Shown: in pieces, positions 8,845 through 20,132 of the stretch | Layout of the letters: every line of letters starts with the position of its first letter | How positions within the stretch are numbered: position 1 is the first letter of the stretch | Assembly (NCBI GenBank): GCA_031459615.1 | Contig: JAVKIE010000003.1 | Span: forward strand, 165,748 to 229,747 | Reading direction: 5' to 3' | DNA: 64,000 bases | From: Calidihabitans tengchongensis | GTDB taxonomy: Bacteria > Sysuimicrobiota > Sysuimicrobiia > Sysuimicrobiales > Kaftiobacteriaceae | The notes under the pieces: model-generated | Seen by the model: only the letters and a program-made list of their open reading frames with translations | Told to the model about the DNA's origin: nothing | The model's database searches: none | Translations under genes and position numbers: made by a program

Positions 8845-9963
8845 TCACCCTTCCACGGAGCGCAGGAACTCTCCCAGGCGCCGCAGCCCTTCCTGCAGCC
8901 GGCGCCCCTCCCCTCCGTAGCCGATGCGGATGTAGCCGTCCATCTGGAAGTGGTCGCCGGGCACCACCAGGACGTCGTGGGTCTGCCGCAGCCGGGTGGC
9001 GAGGTCCGTGGAGTTGATGGCCGGCTGGTAGCGCAGGAACGCCACCGCGCCGGCCCGGGGCGGCACCCAGCGGACCAGGCCGCCCAGGCCATCCACCCAC
9101 TCCCGCAGCACGCCGAGGTTCTCGGTGAGGATCAGGCGGGTGCGGGTGGCCAGGCGGTGGTGGGCCCGGGGCCCCAGGGCGATCCGGGCCAGCTGGTCGC
9201 TGAGGGCAGAGGGGGCGATGGTGGTGTAGTCGTGGTACCCCCACAGGGTCTGCACCATCTCGGGGGAAGCCACCACCCACCCGATCCGCAGCCCCGGCAG
9301 CCCGAAGGCTTTGGACAGTCCTCCGGTGACGATGGTACGGGGGGAGCGGCCCCAGAAGGACGGGGTCGGGTGACCATCCAGCTCGGCGCCCCGGTAGACT
9401 TCGTCGGCCACCACCCAGGCCCCCACCCGGGCGGCGGCGGCGCACACGGCGTTCATCGCCTCCGCCGACAGGACCGCGCCGGTGGGGTTGTTGGGGTTGC
9501 ACACCACGATGGCCCGCGTGCGGTCGGTGACCAGGCGGGGCAGCTCCTCGGGGTCCGGCGCCCACTGCAGCGACTCCCGCAGCCACCACGGGCGCACCAC
9601 CGCCCCCCACGACCGCGCCAGCAGGGGGATCTGCATGTAGGTGGGCTGCATCACCACCACCTCGTCCCCGGGCTCCAGCAGGGCCCAGGTGACCAGGAAG
9701 TTGGCCTCGGCGCTGCCGGTGGTGACCAGGACGTGCTCGGGCCCCGCACCGTGGTACAGGCCGGCGATGGCCGCCCGCAGCTCCGGGCTGCCGTTGGTGT
9801 GCCCGTACCCGATCTGCTCCCGGGCCAGGACCTCGCGGATCCAGGAGTGGTCCACCAGAGCCGCCAGGGTCAGCGGGTGGACGCCGCTGTCGGCCAGGTT
9901 GTACTGGACCACCGGCTCCCAGGTCGACTGGTAGCGTTCCATCTCAAAACGCTCGACCTTCAT
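8845..9963 (-). CDS. PLP-dependent aminotransferase, class I/II
   Basis: This 372-residue fold-type I enzyme has the cofactor motifs in order: GSAEANF, NPNNPTG (about 155-161), the DEVYRG Asp/Tyr pair, the Schiff-base lysine in SKAFGLPGLRIGW (about 224), and a C-terminal carboxylate-binding Arg in RIGYGG. It resembles aspartate-family and capreomycidine-synthase-like aminotransferases, but the substrate cannot be read from the sequence. It lies between uvrA and uvrC with short spacers (15 and 7 bases) and so is cotranscribed with repair genes, an association without an obvious functional reason. Confidence 0.88.
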   Translation of the reverse strand: MKVERFEMERYQSTWEPVVQYNLADSGVHPLTLAALVDHSWIREVLAREQIGYGHTNGSPELRAAIAGLYHGAGPEHVLVTTGSAEANFLVTWALLEPGDEVVVMQPTYMQIPLLARSWGAVVRPWWLRESLQWAPDPEELPRLVTDRTRAIVVCNPNNPTGAVLSAEAMNAVCAAAARVGAWVVADEVYRGAELDGHPTPSFWGRSPRTIVTGGLSKAFGLPGLRIGWVVASPEMVQTLWGYHDYTTIAPSALSDQLARIALGPRAHHRLATRTRLILTENLGVLREWVDGLGGLVRWVPPRAGAVAFLRYQPAINSTDLATRLRQTHDVLVVPGDHFQMDGYIRIGYGGEGRRLQEGLRRLGEFLRSVEG

Positions 9964-9978
9964 GGCGTCCTCCGGCGG

Positions 9979-12900
<2,922 letters not shown>

Positions 12901-12939
12901 CGGTGGATACGCTCCTCCCCGTCGGATCCGCCGCCCCCC

Positions 12940-15060
12940 TCAGCGCCGGCGGTGCCTTCCGCCCCGGCGGGCGCGCGCCCGTCCCCCGGGCCGGGCGCCG
13001 GCAAAGTAGGGCTCGCCCAGCCCCTTGCGCAGCTCGGCGATCTGGTCGCGCAGGACGGCAGCCTTTTCAAACTCCAGGTTGGCGGCGGCCCGCCGCATCT
13101 CCCGCTCCAGGGCCTCGATGGTCTGCTCCAGCTCCTGGGGCGACAGCATCAGCAGCCGGGCCACGTCCCAGGGGACCCGGGCCCGCTGCTGCTCCGCCAG
13201 GGCGATCAGTTCCCGGGCGGTGAGGATCTCGGTGGCCGGCTGGTAGCTCTCCACCTCCTCCGCCACCTGCTCCAGGTCGATCATGTCCCGGATGGGCTTG
13301 ACCACCGACTGGGGGGTGATCCCGTGCTCTTCGTTGTACCGGAGCTGGATCTCCCGGCGGCGGTTGGTCTCCTCGATGGCCCGGCGCATGGAGTCGGTGA
13401 CCTCGTCGGCGTAGAGGATCACCCGCCCGCTGATGTGCCGGGCGGCCCGCCCCATGGTCTGGATGAGGGCCGTCTCCGACCGCAGGTAGCCTTCCCGGTC
13501 GGCGTCCAGGATGGCCACCAGGGACACCTCCGGCAGGTCCAGCCCCTCCCGCAGCAGGTTGATCCCCACGATGACGTCATAGGTCCCCAGCCGCAGGTCC
13601 TTGAGGATCTGCACCCGCTGGAGGGTGTCGATCTCCGAGTGCAGATAGTGGACCCGCAGCCCCATCTCCTGGAGGTAGGCGGTCAGGTCCTCGGCCATGC
13701 GCTTGGTGAGGGTGGTCACCAGGGTGCGCTCGCCCCGCTCCACCTGGGCCCGGATCTCCGCGATCAGGTCATCCACCTGTCCCCGGGCCGGGCGCACCTC
13801 CACGTGGGGGTCCACCAGGCCCGTGGGGCGCACGATCTGCTCCACGATCTGCTGGCTCACCTGCCGCTCGTACTCCCCGGGGGTGGCGGACACGAAGACG
13901 ACCTGATGGATCAGGCTCTCGAACTCCTCCCACGACAGCGGGCGGTTGTCGTAGGCCGACGGCAGGCGGAACCCGAAGTCCACGAGGTTCTTCTTCCGGG
14001 AGCGGTCGCCCTCCAGCATCCCGTGGATCTGGGGGACGGTCACGTGGCTCTCGTCGATGAACATCAGGTAGTCCCGGGGGAAGTAATCCAGCAGGCACCC
14101 CGGCCGCTCGCCGGGCCGCCGGCCGTCCAGGTGGCGGGAGTAGTTCTCGATGCCCGGGCAGTACCCCACCTCCCGCAGGAGCTCCATGTCGTAGCGGGTG
14201 CGGAACTCCAGGCGCTGGGCCTCCAGCAGCCTGCCCTGGCTGCGGAACCACTCCACCCTCTCCCGCAGCTCCTCCTCGATGCTCCGCAGGGCGCGCTCCA
14301 GGCGGTCCTCGGTGGTGACCCAGTGCTTGGCGGGCCAGATGGCCACCGCCGCCTTCTCCTCCAGCACCTCTCCGGTCAGGGGGTGCAGCTCCAGGATCCG
14401 GTCCACCTCGTCCCCGAACAGCTCCACCCGCACCGCCCGCTCCTCGTAGGACGGCCACACCTCGATCACGTCGCCCCGGACCCGGAACCGGCCGCGGGCG
14501 AAGTCCACGTCGTTGCGCTCGTACTGGATGTCCACCAGCCGCCGGAGGATGTCCTCGCGGGTGCGCCGCTCGCCCCGCCGGATCAGGAGCATGACCTCCT
14601 TGTAGTCCTCGGGCCGGCCCAGGCCGAAGATGCAGGAGACCGACGCCACCACGATCACGTCCCGGCGCTCCATCAGCGCCTTGGTGGCCGCGTGGCGCAG
14701 CCGGTCGATCTCGTCGTTGATGGACGCGTCCTTGCTGATGTACAGGTCCGTCTGCGGGACGTAGGCCTCCGGCTGGTAGTAGTCGTAGTAGGAGACGAAG
14801 TAGCGGACCGCGTTGTGGGGGAAGAACTCCCGGAACTCGCCGTACAGCTGGGCCGCCAGGGTCTTGTTGTGGGCCAGGACCAGCGTGGGCCGCTGCACCG
14901 CCTCGATGACGCGCGCCATGGTGTAGGTCTTGCCGCTGCCGGTGACCCCCAGCAGGGTCTGGTAGCGGTACCCCCGGCGCAGCCCCTCCACCAGCTGGGC
15001 GATGGCCTTGGGCTGGTCGCCCCGCGGCTCCAGGTTGGTGACCATCCTGAACTCGGCCAT
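12940..15060 (-). CDS. uvrB: UvrABC system protein B, DNA helicase-like damage verifier
   Basis: UvrB (706 aa here) has Walker A GVTGSGKTYT, the damage-wedging beta-hairpin YYDYYQPEAYVP, Walker B DESHV, helicase motifs IV-VI, and a C-terminal UVR domain (EREMRRAAANLEFEKAAVLRDQ) that contacts UvrC. The ATG at 15060 (MAEFRMVTNLEPRGDQP) matches the conserved N-terminus. A TATACT element at 15101-15096 suggests a promoter about 30 bases upstream. A basic C-terminal tail of about 25 residues follows the UVR domain, similar in character to the tail of UvrA. Confidence 0.97.
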   Translation of the reverse strand: MAEFRMVTNLEPRGDQPKAIAQLVEGLRRGYRYQTLLGVTGSGKTYTMARVIEAVQRPTLVLAHNKTLAAQLYGEFREFFPHNAVRYFVSYYDYYQPEAYVPQTDLYISKDASINDEIDRLRHAATKALMERRDVIVVASVSCIFGLGRPEDYKEVMLLIRRGERRTREDILRRLVDIQYERNDVDFARGRFRVRGDVIEVWPSYEERAVRVELFGDEVDRILELHPLTGEVLEEKAAVAIWPAKHWVTTEDRLERALRSIEEELRERVEWFRSQGRLLEAQRLEFRTRYDMELLREVGYCPGIENYSRHLDGRRPGERPGCLLDYFPRDYLMFIDESHVTVPQIHGMLEGDRSRKKNLVDFGFRLPSAYDNRPLSWEEFESLIHQVVFVSATPGEYERQVSQQIVEQIVRPTGLVDPHVEVRPARGQVDDLIAEIRAQVERGERTLVTTLTKRMAEDLTAYLQEMGLRVHYLHSEIDTLQRVQILKDLRLGTYDVIVGINLLREGLDLPEVSLVAILDADREGYLRSETALIQTMGRAARHISGRVILYADEVTDSMRRAIEETNRRREIQLRYNEEHGITPQSVVKPIRDMIDLEQVAEEVESYQPATEILTARELIALAEQQRARVPWDVARLLMLSPQELEQTIEALEREMRRAAANLEFEKAAVLRDQIAELRKGLGEPYFAGARPGGRARARRGGRHRRR

Positions 15061-15095
15061 GGGAACCCGCTCCGCCGCGCGCGGAGCATAAAAAA

Positions 15096-15101
15096 AGTAT
15101 A
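15096..15101 (-). promoter_or_regulatory. Putative -10 element (TATACT) of the uvrB-uvrA-uvrC transcript
   Basis: TATACT on the minus strand is followed by an A/T tract and lies 36 bases before the uvrB ATG. The -35 region is GC-rich with no good match. No SOS (LexA) box of either the Escherichia or Bacillus type is visible next to it. Confidence 0.35.
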
Positions 15102-15154
15102 CCATCGGCCTCCGGACGGGGACCACGGGTCCGGTGCAGGGCCCCGGATGGGGG

Positions 15155-15757
15155 TCAGCCGGCCAGTTCCTGCCAGAGGATGTCCACCTGGCGGCGGGTG
15201 TCCTCCAGGGAGCCCCCGTTGTCGATGACCCAGTCGGCCTCGGCCTCCTTTTCGGCCACCGGCCGCTGGGCCGCCACCCGCCGTTCGGCCTCCTCCGGGG
15301 TGAGCCCGTCCCGGGCCACCAGCCGCCGGATCTGCTCCTCCCGGGGGGCGGTGACGACAATCACCCCCTCCAGGTCGAACGCCTCCGGGCCGGTGGTGTC
15401 CAGCAGCAGCGGGATGTCGATGATGACCACCGCGTCCGGGGAGGCCTGACGGACCCGGGCGATCTCCTCCCGGATGCGGCGGCGGATCTCCGGATGGGTG
15501 ATGGCGTTGAGGCGGCGGCGGGCGGCTTCGTCGGCGAACACCAGGCGGGCCAGCGCCCGGCGGTCCAGGCGGCCGTCGGGCTGCAGGATCCCCGGGCCGA
15601 AAGCCTCCACGATCTTGCGGTACGCCTCGGTGCCCGGCTCCACCACCTCCCGGGCGATCCGGTCGGCCTCAATGACCACCGCTCCCCGCTCGGCGAACAT
15701 GCGGGCCACGGTGGTGACGCCGGTGGCGATACCGCCGGTGAGGCCGATGACCTTCAT
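15155..15757 (-). CDS. coaE: Dephospho-CoA kinase with altered P-loop
   Basis: CoaE phosphorylates the 3' hydroxyl of dephospho-CoA, the last step of CoA synthesis. The 200-residue protein has the right length and the family landmarks: MKVIGLTGGI start, EADRIAREVVEPGTEAY, the DRRALARLVF block, ITHPEIR, and DIPLLLDT. However, the Walker A reads GGIATGVTT where the family has G-x-G-K-S/T: the phosphate-binding lysine is a valine (codon GTC at 15718-15716). The rest of the fold looks normal, so this is either a functional variant or an inactivated copy. It follows polA by about 107 bases. Confidence 0.85.
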   Translation of the reverse strand: MKVIGLTGGIATGVTTVARMFAERGAVVIEADRIAREVVEPGTEAYRKIVEAFGPGILQPDGRLDRRALARLVFADEAARRRLNAITHPEIRRRIREEIARVRQASPDAVVIIDIPLLLDTTGPEAFDLEGVIVVTAPREEQIRRLVARDGLTPEEAERRVAAQRPVAEKEAEADWVIDNGGSLEDTRRQVDILWQELAG

Positions 15758-15864
15758 GCCGCCTCCCTCAATCCCCTGCTCCCGGCCTCGGGTCGGGACC
15801 GCGGGGAGCTGTTCCCGATCCCTGACCCCCGGCCTGGCCTGGACTCCGGACAGCGGCCGGAGGG

Positions 15865-18534
15865 TCAGGCCAGCGGCTCCATGTCCCGCCAGTTGGGGCC
15901 CGCTTTCAGGTCCACCCGCAGGGGCACCGCCAGAGGATACGTCCGCTCCATGACCTCCCGGACCTCCCGGGCGAGGCCCGGGACGTCGGCCGCCGGCGCT
16001 TCGAACAGCAGTTCGTCGTGGATCTGCAGGATCATCAGGGCGCCGGGGTAGCGGGGGAGCACCTGGCGGAACAGGTCGACCATGGCCTTCTTGATGATGT
16101 CGGCGCTGCTGCCCTGGATGGGGGTGTTGATGGCCGTGCGCTCGGCGGCCTCGCGGATGGGCCGGTTGCGGGTGTGCACCTCGGGGATGTAGCGGCGGCG
16201 GCGGAGGAGGGTCGTGACGTACCCGTCCCGCCGCGCCTGCTCCACGATCTCCTGCATGTACCGGCGGACGCCGGGATAGCGCTCGTAGTAGCGCTCGATG
16301 TAGGCCCGGGCTTCGGTCTTGCTGATCCCCAGCTGGGCGGCGACCCCGAACTCGCTCATGCCGTAGGCGACGCCGAAGACGATGGTCTTGGCCCGGCGGC
16401 GCAGGTCCGGGGTGACCCCCTCCCGGGGGACGCCGAACAGCTCGCTGGCGGTGACGGCGTGGATGTCGTCCCCGCGGGTGAAGGCGTCCACCAGGCCCGG
16501 GTCCCGGGTGATGTGGGCCAGGACCCGCAGGTCGATCTGGGAGTAGTCGGCGCCCAGCAGGAGCCGCCCCGGCTCGGCCACGATGGCCCGGCGGATCTTG
16601 CGCCCCTCGTCGGTCCGGATGGGCAGGTTCTGCAGGTTGGGATCGGTGGTGATGACCCGCCCGGTGGCCGCCACCGTCTGATTGAAGGTGGCGTGGACGC
16701 GCCCGGTGGCGGGGTGGACCATGGCCGGGAGCACGTCCACGTAGGTGGTCTTGAGCTTGGTGAGCTCCCGGTGGGCGACGATCTTGGCCACGATCTCGTG
16801 CTGGGGCGCCAGGTACTCCAGCACCTCGGCGTCGGTGGAGTAGCCGGTCTTGGTCTTCTTCACCGGAGGCAGCCGCAGCTTCTCGAACAGGACAAAGGCC
16901 AGCTGGCGGGGCGAGCTGATGTTGAACTCGGTCCCGGCCAGCCGGTAGATCTCGGCGGTCAGCTCCGCCAGGCGGCGCTCCAGTTCCGCCGACAGCTCCC
17001 GCAGGTAGGGAACGTCCACCGCCACTCCCGCCGCCTCCATCGCGGCCAGGACGGCCGCCAGGGGCATCTCGATCTGGGTGAACAGGTCGTAGACCTCCCG
17101 CTCCCGCATCCGCTCTTCCAGGAGCGGCCGCAGCCGCAGGAGCGCGTCGGCCGCCCGGCAGGCGTCGGCGGCCGGATCCCGGTCCAGGCCCAGCCCCCCG
17201 CCCTCGCCGGCCTCCTGCAGCCGCCAGCCCAGGAACTCCCAGGCGGCCGTCTCCAGGCTGTGGGTCCGCCGACCGGGGTTCAGCAGGTAGGAGGCGATGC
17301 CCACATCGAAGTCGAGCCCCCGGGGCGAGAGCCCCAGCCGCCGCAGGGTGTGCAGGTCCGCCTTCGCGTCGCCGCTCACCTTGCGCGCCGGACCCTCCAG
17401 CAGAGCTCGCACCTCCGCCGGGACGGCGTCGTCCACCGGCAGGTATACCGCCTGCCCGGGGGCCGCGCACACCGCCACGCCCACCAGGCGGGCCGTCAGG
17501 GGGTGGCCGGGCTCCCGGACCAGGTGCAGGCCCACCTCCGCCGCGCCGTTCACGGTGCGGGCGAGCGTGGCGGGGTCCACCTGGCGGTACTGCCCCGCCG
17601 GCGCCTCGGATACCGCCCCCAGCCGTTCCAGGAGGCTTTTGAACTCCAGGTCGGCCAGCAGGGCCTGCAGCCGCGCGCGGTCCGGTGGCCGCCGCCGCAG
17701 GTCGTCCCACGTCCACCGCACCGGCACGTCGGTGACGATGGTGGCCAGCCGGCGGCTTTCCCGCATCTGGTCGGCGTGGGCCCGCAGGACGTCCCGCAGC
17801 TTGGGAGGAGCCTGGTCCACCCGCGCCAGCAGCGCGTCCAGGGTGCCGAACCGCTGGATCAGCTGGCGGGCGGTTTTCTCTCCCACCCCCGGCACCCCGG
17901 GGAGGTTGTCGGTGGGATCGCCGGTCAGCCCCTTGTAATCGGGCAGCCGGGCGGGCTCGAACCCGAAGCGCGCCCGGAACGCCTCCGCATCGTAGACGGT
18001 GGTGTCGGTGATGCCGCGGCTGGTGACCATTACCCGGATGCGGTCGTCCACCAGCTGCAGCACGTCCAGGTCCCCGGTCACGATGAGCACGTCCGCGCCG
18101 TCGGCCGCCGCCTGCCGGGCGATGGTGCCCAGCACGTCGTCGGCTTCGTAGCCGTCCACCTCGAAGATGGGCACGGCCAGGGCCTGCAGGATCTCCTTGG
18201 CCAGGGCCAGCTGGGGGCGCAGGTCGTCGGGCATCCGCTGGCGGGTCGCCTTGTACTCCCGGTACTGGACGTGGCGGAACGTGGGGGCCGCCCGGTCGAA
18301 GGCGGCGGCCACATAGTCGGGCCGCACCTCGTCCAGGATCTTCAGCACCATGGTGGTGAACCCGTAGACGGCATTGGTGGGGCGCCCGTCGCTGGTGGTG
18401 AAGTAGGGCAGCGCGAAGAAGGCCCGGTAGACCAGCCCGTTGGCGTCGATGAGGACCACGGTGGGCCGGCGTTCCTGTTCCTCCGCCTGCGGGACGGTTT
18501 CGCGTGGTCGCTCGGCGGTCTCGGTCCGGGTCAT
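15865..18534 (-). CDS. polA: DNA polymerase I, proofreading-deficient type
   Basis: The enzyme (889 aa) combines a 5' nuclease (about 25-310: IDANGLVYRAFF, YEADDVLG, GLTGDPTDNLPGVPGVG), a degenerate middle domain, and the polymerase domain (about 480-889). The middle domain lacks the acidic exonuclease motifs, so 3'-5' proofreading is probably absent, as in Taq and Bst polymerases. Polymerase motifs are motif A DYSQIDLR, the O-helix K...F...YG, and motif C QIHDELLFEAP. Motif A has Asp where most family members have the steric-gate Glu (DYSQIELR). It acts in repair and Okazaki fragment maturation, fitting its place upstream of the uvr genes. Confidence 0.95.
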   Translation of the reverse strand: MTRTETAERPRETVPQAEEQERRPTVVLIDANGLVYRAFFALPYFTTSDGRPTNAVYGFTTMVLKILDEVRPDYVAAAFDRAAPTFRHVQYREYKATRQRMPDDLRPQLALAKEILQALAVPIFEVDGYEADDVLGTIARQAAADGADVLIVTGDLDVLQLVDDRIRVMVTSRGITDTTVYDAEAFRARFGFEPARLPDYKGLTGDPTDNLPGVPGVGEKTARQLIQRFGTLDALLARVDQAPPKLRDVLRAHADQMRESRRLATIVTDVPVRWTWDDLRRRPPDRARLQALLADLEFKSLLERLGAVSEAPAGQYRQVDPATLARTVNGAAEVGLHLVREPGHPLTARLVGVAVCAAPGQAVYLPVDDAVPAEVRALLEGPARKVSGDAKADLHTLRRLGLSPRGLDFDVGIASYLLNPGRRTHSLETAAWEFLGWRLQEAGEGGGLGLDRDPAADACRAADALLRLRPLLEERMREREVYDLFTQIEMPLAAVLAAMEAAGVAVDVPYLRELSAELERRLAELTAEIYRLAGTEFNISSPRQLAFVLFEKLRLPPVKKTKTGYSTDAEVLEYLAPQHEIVAKIVAHRELTKLKTTYVDVLPAMVHPATGRVHATFNQTVAATGRVITTDPNLQNLPIRTDEGRKIRRAIVAEPGRLLLGADYSQIDLRVLAHITRDPGLVDAFTRGDDIHAVTASELFGVPREGVTPDLRRRAKTIVFGVAYGMSEFGVAAQLGISKTEARAYIERYYERYPGVRRYMQEIVEQARRDGYVTTLLRRRRYIPEVHTRNRPIREAAERTAINTPIQGSSADIIKKAMVDLFRQVLPRYPGALMILQIHDELLFEAPAADVPGLAREVREVMERTYPLAVPLRVDLKAGPNWRDMEPLA

Positions 18535-18723
18535 GGCCCAGGTGGTCTTCGCCCCCGGCGGAGTCCGCCCCTACGCTCCCCCGCGGGCCCGGCCGCGCCC
18601 GGACGGGCCGACGGCACCGGGACGGCGCGCCCCCGCCTCGGGCCGACAGGGGGTGGCGCTGGCGGGATGCCGGCCGCCAGGGGTCGGGCAAAGGTCGCGC
18701 TGCGTGCGCAGGTCCACCGCCGC

Positions 18724-18812
18724 TGGTGCCGGGGGTGGGAGTCGAACCCACACGGGCTGTTCAGCCCGACAGATTTTGAGTCTGCCGCGTCTGCCAGTTC
18801 CGCCACCCCGGC
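18724..18812 (-). tRNA. tRNA-Leu (anticodon CAA)
   Basis: This 89-base class II tRNA has acceptor GCCGGGG paired with CCCCGGC, anticodon loop CTCAAAA (CAA), a long variable arm with a CGGGCTG-AA-CAGCCCG stem, T-loop TTCGACT and encoded CCA. It stands alone, upstream of polA on the same strand. Confidence 0.95.
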
Positions 18813-18824
18813 GCCTGCACCGCT

Positions 18825-18830
18825 ATTATA
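18825..18830 (-). promoter_or_regulatory. -10 element (TATAAT) of tRNA-Leu(CAA)
   Basis: A perfect TATAAT on the minus strand lies 12 bases before the tRNA 5' end. The region 17 bases further upstream is GC-rich and shows no -35 match, so only the -10 is claimed. Confidence 0.6.
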
Positions 18831-18882
18831 CGGCCCGCGGTCCGGGGGGCTCCACGGCCGCCGCGGGCCCTGCGGGCGCGCC

Positions 18883-18911
18883 TTGCCCGGGCCGACGGCG
18901 CCCCCTATGAT
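18883..18911 (+). promoter_or_regulatory. Promoter of the sulfur-carrier/TtuA fusion gene
   Basis: TTGCCC (18883-18888) and TATGAT (18906-18911) are separated by exactly 17 bases. Transcription would start near 18918 and give a leader of about 55 bases containing a GCGGGC-type stem before the ribosome site. Confidence 0.65.
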
Positions 18912-18973
18912 GACCCTGGATGGCGCGGGCTGCGGGCCCGCGCGGGCGGACGGCGGACCCTCGGAGGTGCGCC

Positions 18974-20122
18974 ATGAAGGTCAGGATTCGCCACCAGCGG
19001 CGGGATGTGGAACTCCCCGACGCCGGACGGGTGCGGGACATCCTGACCCGGCTGGGGATCAACCCCGAAAGCGTCCTGGTCATCCGCAACGACACCCTGC
19101 TGCCCCTCGACGCCGAGGTGGGCCCCGACGACACCCTGGAGATCCGGCCGGTGGTCTCCGGAGGCGCCCTCCGCTGCGACCGGTGCGGGGAGCCCGCCGC
19201 CGTCGACGTGCGCCGGCACCGGACCACCCTCTGCGGGCCGCACTTCGTCGAGTGGTTCGAGCGGCAGGTGCAGCGGGCCGTGACCTCCGAGCGGATGTTC
19301 ACCCCGCAGGACCGGGTCCTGGTGGCGGTGTCGGGGGGCAAGGACAGCCTGGCCCTGTGGGATGCGTTGTTGCGGCTGGGCTACCAGGCCACCGGGCTGC
19401 ACATCCACCTGGGGCTGGGCGGGTACTCGGACGCCTCCCAGCGCGCCTGCGAGGCCTTCGCCCGCGCCCGCGGGGCGCCGCTGCTGGTCGCCCACCTGCC
19501 GACGGTGGCCGGGGCGGGGGTGGAGGACCTGGCGCGGGCGACCGGGCGGGCTCCCTGCTCCGCGTGCGGGCTGTCCAAGCGCTACCTGTTCAACAAGATC
19601 GCCCTTGACCAGGGTTTTGACGTGGTCGCCACCGCCCACAACCTGGACGACGAGGCGGCCCTGCTGCTGGGCAACCTCATCGCCGGCCAGCCGGACGCCC
19701 TGGCGCGGATGGCTCCCGTCCTGGAGGCGGGCCCGGGGCTGGTGCGCAAGGTGAAGCCCCTGTACCGGATCGCCGAGCGGGAGACGGCCGCCTACTGCGT
19801 CCTCCGCGGCATCGACTACATCCTGGAGGAGTGCCCCCGCAGCGTCGGCGCGCGCCAGCTGCTGATCAAGGAGGCCCTGAACCTGATCGAGGCGAACGCT
19901 CCGGGAAGCAAGCAGGCCCTGTACTGGAACTTCCTCGAACACGTCCGGCCGGCGCTGGAGCGGCAGCGTCCGCCGGTGACCCTGCGGGCCTGCGCGCACT
20001 GCGGCCAGCCCACGACCGCCGAGGTGTGCGCGTTCTGCCGCATGACCGAACGGGCCGCCCGCCGGCTGCGCGTCCGCGCGGTGGCGGCCGCGCCGGACAC
20101 CGCGCAGCCCGCGCCGGCGTAG
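18974..20122 (+). CDS. ttuA: ThiS/MoaD-like sulfur carrier fused to tRNA 2-thiouridine synthetase TtuA
   Basis: Residues 1-64 form a beta-grasp ubiquitin-like domain ending in VVSGG, the di-glycine that sulfur carriers such as TtuB, ThiS and MoaD use as a C-terminal thiocarboxylate. Here the protein continues directly into TtuA: zinc ribbon CDRCG...CGPH (about 67-90), PP-loop VAVSGGKDSL (about 115-124), Fe-S cysteines in CSACG and EECPRS, and a second zinc ribbon CAHCG...CAFC near 335-355. In Thermus, TtuA thiolates ribothymidine 54 of tRNA, raising heat stability, with TtuB as separate donor. The ATG at 18974 (382 aa) follows GGAGGTG at a good distance. It is one of the few plus-strand genes and is convergent with the FAD gene. 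Confidence 0.88.
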   Translation: MKVRIRHQRRDVELPDAGRVRDILTRLGINPESVLVIRNDTLLPLDAEVGPDDTLEIRPVVSGGALRCDRCGEPAAVDVRRHRTTLCGPHFVEWFERQVQRAVTSERMFTPQDRVLVAVSGGKDSLALWDALLRLGYQATGLHIHLGLGGYSDASQRACEAFARARGAPLLVAHLPTVAGAGVEDLARATGRAPCSACGLSKRYLFNKIALDQGFDVVATAHNLDDEAALLLGNLIAGQPDALARMAPVLEAGPGLVRKVKPLYRIAERETAAYCVLRGIDYILEECPRSVGARQLLIKEALNLIEANAPGSKQALYWNFLEHVRPALERQRPPVTLRACAHCGQPTTAEVCAFCRMTERAARRLRVRAVAAAPDTAQPAPA

Positions 20123-20132
20123 CCTCGCCGGC

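Noticed and set aside
15060..15105. A longer UvrB start at MVYFFY upstream of 15060.
   Set aside because: That ATG overlaps the TATACT element and poly-T tract that look like a promoter; the conserved N-terminus begins at 15060.
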